From Rhodococcus sp. B7740 (GTDB lineage Bacteria; Actinomycetota; Actinomycetes; Mycobacteriales; Mycobacteriaceae), in assembly GCF_000954115.1 (NCBI RefSeq), contig NZ_CP010797.1, positions 496,001-560,000 of the forward strand: DNA of 64,000 nt, written 5' to 3'. Shown here piece by piece: positions 61,507 through 64,000 of the stretch. The translations under genes were made by a program, and so were the position numbers. The notes below the pieces were generated by a model that made no database searches, was not told where the DNA came from, and saw only the letters and a list, made by a program, of their open reading frames with translations. Positions within the stretch are counted from its first letter, which is position 1, and every line of letters starts with the position of its first letter.

Positions 61507-61994
61507 CGCCGAAGGTGCGAATCCCGTTCGCTCCCGGTGCCGTTCGTGAAGCGCTGCAGGCGGACGGCGATCTCACCGAACATGTTCCTCTGAGCTTGAT
61601 CACCACTCGTGACATTCCCGAGAACATCGTCCGGCCGTTCATCGTCATCCGCGGCGCTGGCAATCGGGGTGATGACCCGATGCTGCGCAAGCCGTTCGTA
61701 CAGATCGACGTGTTCGCTCCGCCGCCGGCCATTCTTCGGGCCGAGCCGTACCCGATCAACGCTGATCCCGAGGAAGTTGCATGGGATCTCGCTGGTCTGT
61801 GTGGGGAGATCATCGGTCACACGACCGCCCGGCAGTTCCGGAATTGCTCGTGGAACGGCCGATGGGTCGACGGTCCCGGTATCGGCCCCCAGATCGACAA
61901 GTCCCGCGGTGAGAACATGCCGCTCTACCGCCAGACGGTGCGAGTCGAATTGACCGTCACCGTCCGAGAACACCCCACTTTCTGGTGGGCGTGA
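61503..61994 (+). CDS. Tail terminator protein
   Basis: 163 residues, ATGA overlap. PFIVIRGAGNRGD...FVQIDVFAPP and VRVELTVTVREHP correspond to the gpU-like fold that caps the tail tube. Position between neck and tail tube genes fits. Confidence 0.7.
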   Translation: MTPKVRIPFAPGAVREALQADGDLTEHVPLSLITTRDIPENIVRPFIVIRGAGNRGDDPMLRKPFVQIDVFAPPPAILRAEPYPINADPEEVAWDLAGLCGEIIGHTTARQFRNCSWNGRWVDGPGIGPQIDKSRGENMPLYRQTVRVELTVTVREHPTFWWA

Positions 61995-61996
61995 AC

Positions 61997-62034
61997 TCCG
62001 GTCCGGGGTGTCCTGGCATGCGCCCCGGGCCGGA
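61997..62034 (+). terminator. Stable hairpin before the tail tube gene
   Basis: TCCGGTCCGGGG pairs with CCCCGGGCCGGA (one T-G wobble), 14-base loop, no T run. It may be a weak terminator or mRNA-stabilising element upstream of the highly expressed tube gene. Confidence 0.45.
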
Positions 62035-62085
62035 CCCAAACATCGAGCTCACGGACGTGGGCCGAAACGCTGAAAGGAATCACCC

Positions 62086-62646
62086 GTGAGCAACCACGCC
62101 GATCCGAACCTTGCAGTCGTCTACCTCGACTGCGACTTCTACCGGGCACCCGCCGGTACTCTGCTCCCCACGAATCCGTTCGCCGACAACCCAGTCACCG
62201 GCACAGCGCCCGGCGTGGCATGGGATCCGTTCGGTGGTCTGCAGATGGGCTTCGATATGACGCCCTCGCAGGACATCAAGAAGCACCGAGTGATGAACTT
62301 CCGCAAGTCCGCCTACGGTGTGACGTCCTCGCCCCGCGACGACACGCTGAAGTTCAAGGCGACGGACCGCTCGAAGGCCACGTTCCTGACGATGCTCGAG
62401 GGTGGCGAGGTCATCGAGCTCAGCACCGGAAACTACGAGTACAAGAAGGGCAACGGCGAGGAATTCGCCGTGCTCGCAGTCTGCCGTGACATCACCGCCA
62501 ACGCGTGGTTCTACTGCGAACGTACCCGCCTCGGCACCCCGCCCCCGCGCTCGTTCAAGGGCGAGGATCTCGACGGTTGGGAGTTCGAGCTGATCGCGCT
62601 GAACGAGGTCCGTGAGGGCGGCGACGCCAACCCGCTCGCTCCCTGA
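62086..62646 (+). CDS. Major tail tube protein
   Basis: 186 residues behind GAAAGGAATCACCC. Beta-rich with FDMTPSQDIKKHRVMNFRKS and a late YKKGNGEEFAVLAVCRDIT. The gene lies between tail terminator and tail chaperones, and the size fits a siphovirus tube protein. Confidence 0.8.
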   Translation: MSNHADPNLAVVYLDCDFYRAPAGTLLPTNPFADNPVTGTAPGVAWDPFGGLQMGFDMTPSQDIKKHRVMNFRKSAYGVTSSPRDDTLKFKATDRSKATFLTMLEGGEVIELSTGNYEYKKGNGEEFAVLAVCRDITANAWFYCERTRLGTPPPRSFKGEDLDGWEFELIALNEVREGGDANPLAP

Positions 62647-62686
62647 TTCCACATCCCACCCGGCTAGGTAAGGAACTCGAATTCAC

Positions 62687-63142
62687 ATGCCAGAGAACAA
62701 GAGCAAGAACAAGGACCCCCGCCCCGTCGACACCGACGAGGCGGGGGCTCCGCCTCAGCCCGAAGAGGACACGACCAACGACGCGGAAGAACGTCGGGAA
62801 CCGTTCGACCTCGAATCGGTCCTCGCGGTCGGCGGTCCACCGGTCAAATTGCCGATCGAGTGGAACGACTACCGCCCGGTGCCGATCGTGTTCGACGGCG
62901 TCGAGTACGTGATCGGGCGACGGTACTCGGCCAAGACCGTGCGCAAGTTCTTCAAGCTGATGCGTACGACGGGCGAGGATGTCGCGGACCAGATCCTCGG
63001 CGTAGTTCTCACGGAGGGCGACCCGAAGCAGCTGTGGAAGGACCTCGGTGTGCTGTCGATGCCGGAGTCGGACAAGCTGTTCGCCACCATCTACAAGATC
63101 GCCGGCCTGATGAGTCTGTCGGGGAAATTCTTGGCGTCCTAG
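62687..63142 (+). CDS. Tail assembly chaperone, upstream frame (gpG-like)
   Basis: 151 residues. Acidic N-terminus, then FDGVEYVIGRRYSAKTVRKFFKLMR and KIAGLMSLSGKFLAS. It ends with a slippery site 15 bases before its stop, so part of the ribosomes continue into the next frame. Chaperones of this pair coat the tape measure during tail assembly. Confidence 0.8.
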   Translation: MPENKSKNKDPRPVDTDEAGAPPQPEEDTTNDAEERREPFDLESVLAVGGPPVKLPIEWNDYRPVPIVFDGVEYVIGRRYSAKTVRKFFKLMRTTGEDVADQILGVVLTEGDPKQLWKDLGVLSMPESDKLFATIYKIAGLMSLSGKFLAS

Positions 63143-63591
63143 CCACCCTCGACGACGAGGAAGGTTGGGACGCAGCACTCGCCGCGGTGCGGGCACACTG
63201 CCACCTCGATCTCCGCGAGGCCATGGAATCGATGCTCTGCGCGGACCTCGCCGCGCTGGTCGAATACGCACTCGCACGAGACGATCAGCAGGGTCGCACG
63301 GACGAGAACATCGCAATGCTCCTCGACCGCGACAACTTCGAGCTCGATTCGCTGTACTCGCAGTGGACCACGGACCCAAACGATCCCGAGGTCAAAGCGG
63401 CCGCGGCCGACCGGAAGCGCCGCGGAATCAAGCCATCGCCGCAGCCGCTGATCTATCCGATCGCCCTCCGCCGCCCGGAACTCGCGGACATCTACATCAA
63501 GCAGTACACCGAAGCGGTGCAACGGTATTCGGCTCCGCAGTCCGATCGAAAGCTCACCTTGGCCGAAGTTCTGCGAATGCGAAAGAGGTGA
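62687..63591 (+). CDS. Tail assembly chaperone fusion by -1 frameshift (gpG-T-like)
   Basis: Product of about 301 residues when the ribosome slips back one base at 63121-63127; the downstream frame reads EILGVLATLDDEEGWDAALAAVRAH... and stops at 63591, five bases before the tape measure start. The second part has no start of its own with a ribosome site. This organisation is nearly universal in long-tailed phages. Confidence 0.75.
63121..63127 (+). promoter_or_regulatory. Slippery site for -1 frameshift
   Basis: GGGGAAA read as G-GGG-AAA in the zero frame. After slipping, GGG re-pairs perfectly and AAA moves to GAA with a G-U first pair. The downstream -1 frame opens directly into the second chaperone part. 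Confidence 0.65.
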
Positions 63592-63595
63592 TCTC

Positions 63596-64000
63596 GTGCC
63601 CGGTGGTCGGATAGACGTCGAAGTTGCAGTCAACGCACGCAACGCACCGGGCGATCTGCAGCGTGCTCTCGCGCCTGCGATGACTCAGGCGAAGGCGTTC
63701 GGTGGCGCGATGGGGTTGGCCATCGGTGGCGCGGCCGTCGCGGCCGGTGTCAAAGAAGTCATCGACATCGGCAACGACTACACGACCACGATGAACACCC
63801 TGCAGGCGGTGACGCGGGCGACCGAGTCCCAGATGTCTGCCGCGGGCGATCGCGCGAAGGCACTCGGCAACGACATCTCCCTGCCGGGAACGTCGGCGTC
63901 GGATGCTGCAGCGGCAATGACCGAGCTCGCCAAGGGCGGGTTCTCGGTTCAGCAGTCCATGGATGCCGCGAAGGGCACGCTGCAGTTGGCGGCGGCCGCG
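63596..64000 (+). CDS. Tape measure protein (3' end outside window)
   Basis: The first 135 residues from GTG 63596 with AAAGAGGTGA upstream. NAPGDLQRALAPAMTQAKAF, a hydrophobic GGAMGLAIGGAAVAAGV, then DISLPGTSASDAAAAMTELAKGGFS, the typical start of siphovirus tape measure proteins. It sets tail length and spans the tail lumen. The frame is open to the window edge. Confidence 0.85.
   Translation, partial: MPGGRIDVEVAVNARNAPGDLQRALAPAMTQAKAFGGAMGLAIGGAAVAAGVKEVIDIGNDYTTTMNTLQAVTRATESQMSAAGDRAKALGNDISLPGTSASDAAAAMTELAKGGFSVQQSMDAAKGTLQLAAAA

Larger units (their letters stand above)
33411..64000. mobile_element. Siphovirus-type prophage integrated at tRNA-Asn (right end outside window)
   Basis: Continuous phage gene set: repressor and xis/cro at the tRNA, rightward early genes, HNH, terminase, portal, MuF, scaffold, capsid, connectors, tail tube, tail chaperones and the start of the tape measure gene. 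Host-type genes stop at the tRNA. More than 30 kb is visible, with minor tail, lysis and integrase genes still expected to the right. Two possible frameshifts (large terminase, a small early gene) leave open whether it is fully functional. Confidence 0.95.

Noticed and set aside
33451-64000. attR or a second tRNA-Asn 3' fragment inside the window
   Set aside because: No second copy of the tRNA 3' sequence was noticed; the phage late genes continue to the edge.
1-64000. CRISPR arrays, rRNA genes, insertion sequences
   Set aside because: No regularly spaced repeats, rRNA sequence or transposase-like frames were seen.

Overview
The window is high-GC actinobacterial DNA. Its left half matches, gene for gene, the Mycobacterium tuberculosis neighbourhood from nirA/cysH through hemW, hrcA-dnaJ2, rsmE, phoH-ybeY, era, recO, uppS, furB/smtB and glyS to dgt, dnaG and tRNA-Asn, but without the mycobactin cluster. 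CysN lacks a fused CysC domain. Together with the gene content this points to Rhodococcus or a close relative; the genus is an inference, because no 16S rRNA gene is present.

Bases 1-6,600 form an assimilatory sulfate reduction locus. A sulfate ABC transporter ATPase (cysA, cut by the window edge) converges on a leftward operon sir-cysH-cysD-cysN-CbiX-like chelatase with 4-base stop/start overlaps. A small peptide ending in three cysteines, of the actinobacterial attenuator-leader type, precedes sir, and a perfect 28-bp palindrome lies between it and hemW. Bases 6,600-33,250 hold housekeeping genes: hemW, the heat-shock pair hrcA/dnaJ, rsmE, phoH-ybeY-CNNM-era (ribosome and RNA maturation), recO, uppS, a siderophore-binding lipoprotein, zinc regulators zur/smtB, glyS, an ABC-2 exporter followed by its two-component system, dgt and dnaG. 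Several genes (hemW, recO, dnaG and probably the amidase) have a -10 element 7-8 bases before the start codon, which implies leaderless mRNAs.

From the tRNA-Asn(GTT) gene at 33,378-33,450 to the right edge the window is a siphovirus-type prophage that continues past base 64,000. Its left end is a leftward repressor whose stop codon lies inside the tRNA anticodon loop, so the attachment site is inside the repressor gene. A divergent, leaderless xis/cro-like gene faces it across two palindromic operators. No integrase is present here. This is the arrangement expected for integration-dependent immunity of the mycobacteriophage BPs type, with the integrase at the far end. The rightward early region (33.9-49.4 kb) holds many small overlapping genes, including two ParB-like proteins, a DnaN-like clamp, a DnaQ-like exonuclease, a LysB/cutinase-like esterase, an HNH protein, a J-domain protein and five tiny membrane proteins.

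The late region (49.4-64 kb) is ordered HNH, terminase small and large (large split by a frame change), portal, a MuF protein with a C-terminal HExxH metallopeptidase-like domain, acidic scaffold, decoration, major capsid, connectors, tail terminator, tail tube, tail assembly chaperones with a -1 slippery site, and the start of the tape measure gene. The features that most deserve a second look are the repressor/tRNA overlap, the MuF-metallopeptidase fusion, the split terminase and the early esterase.
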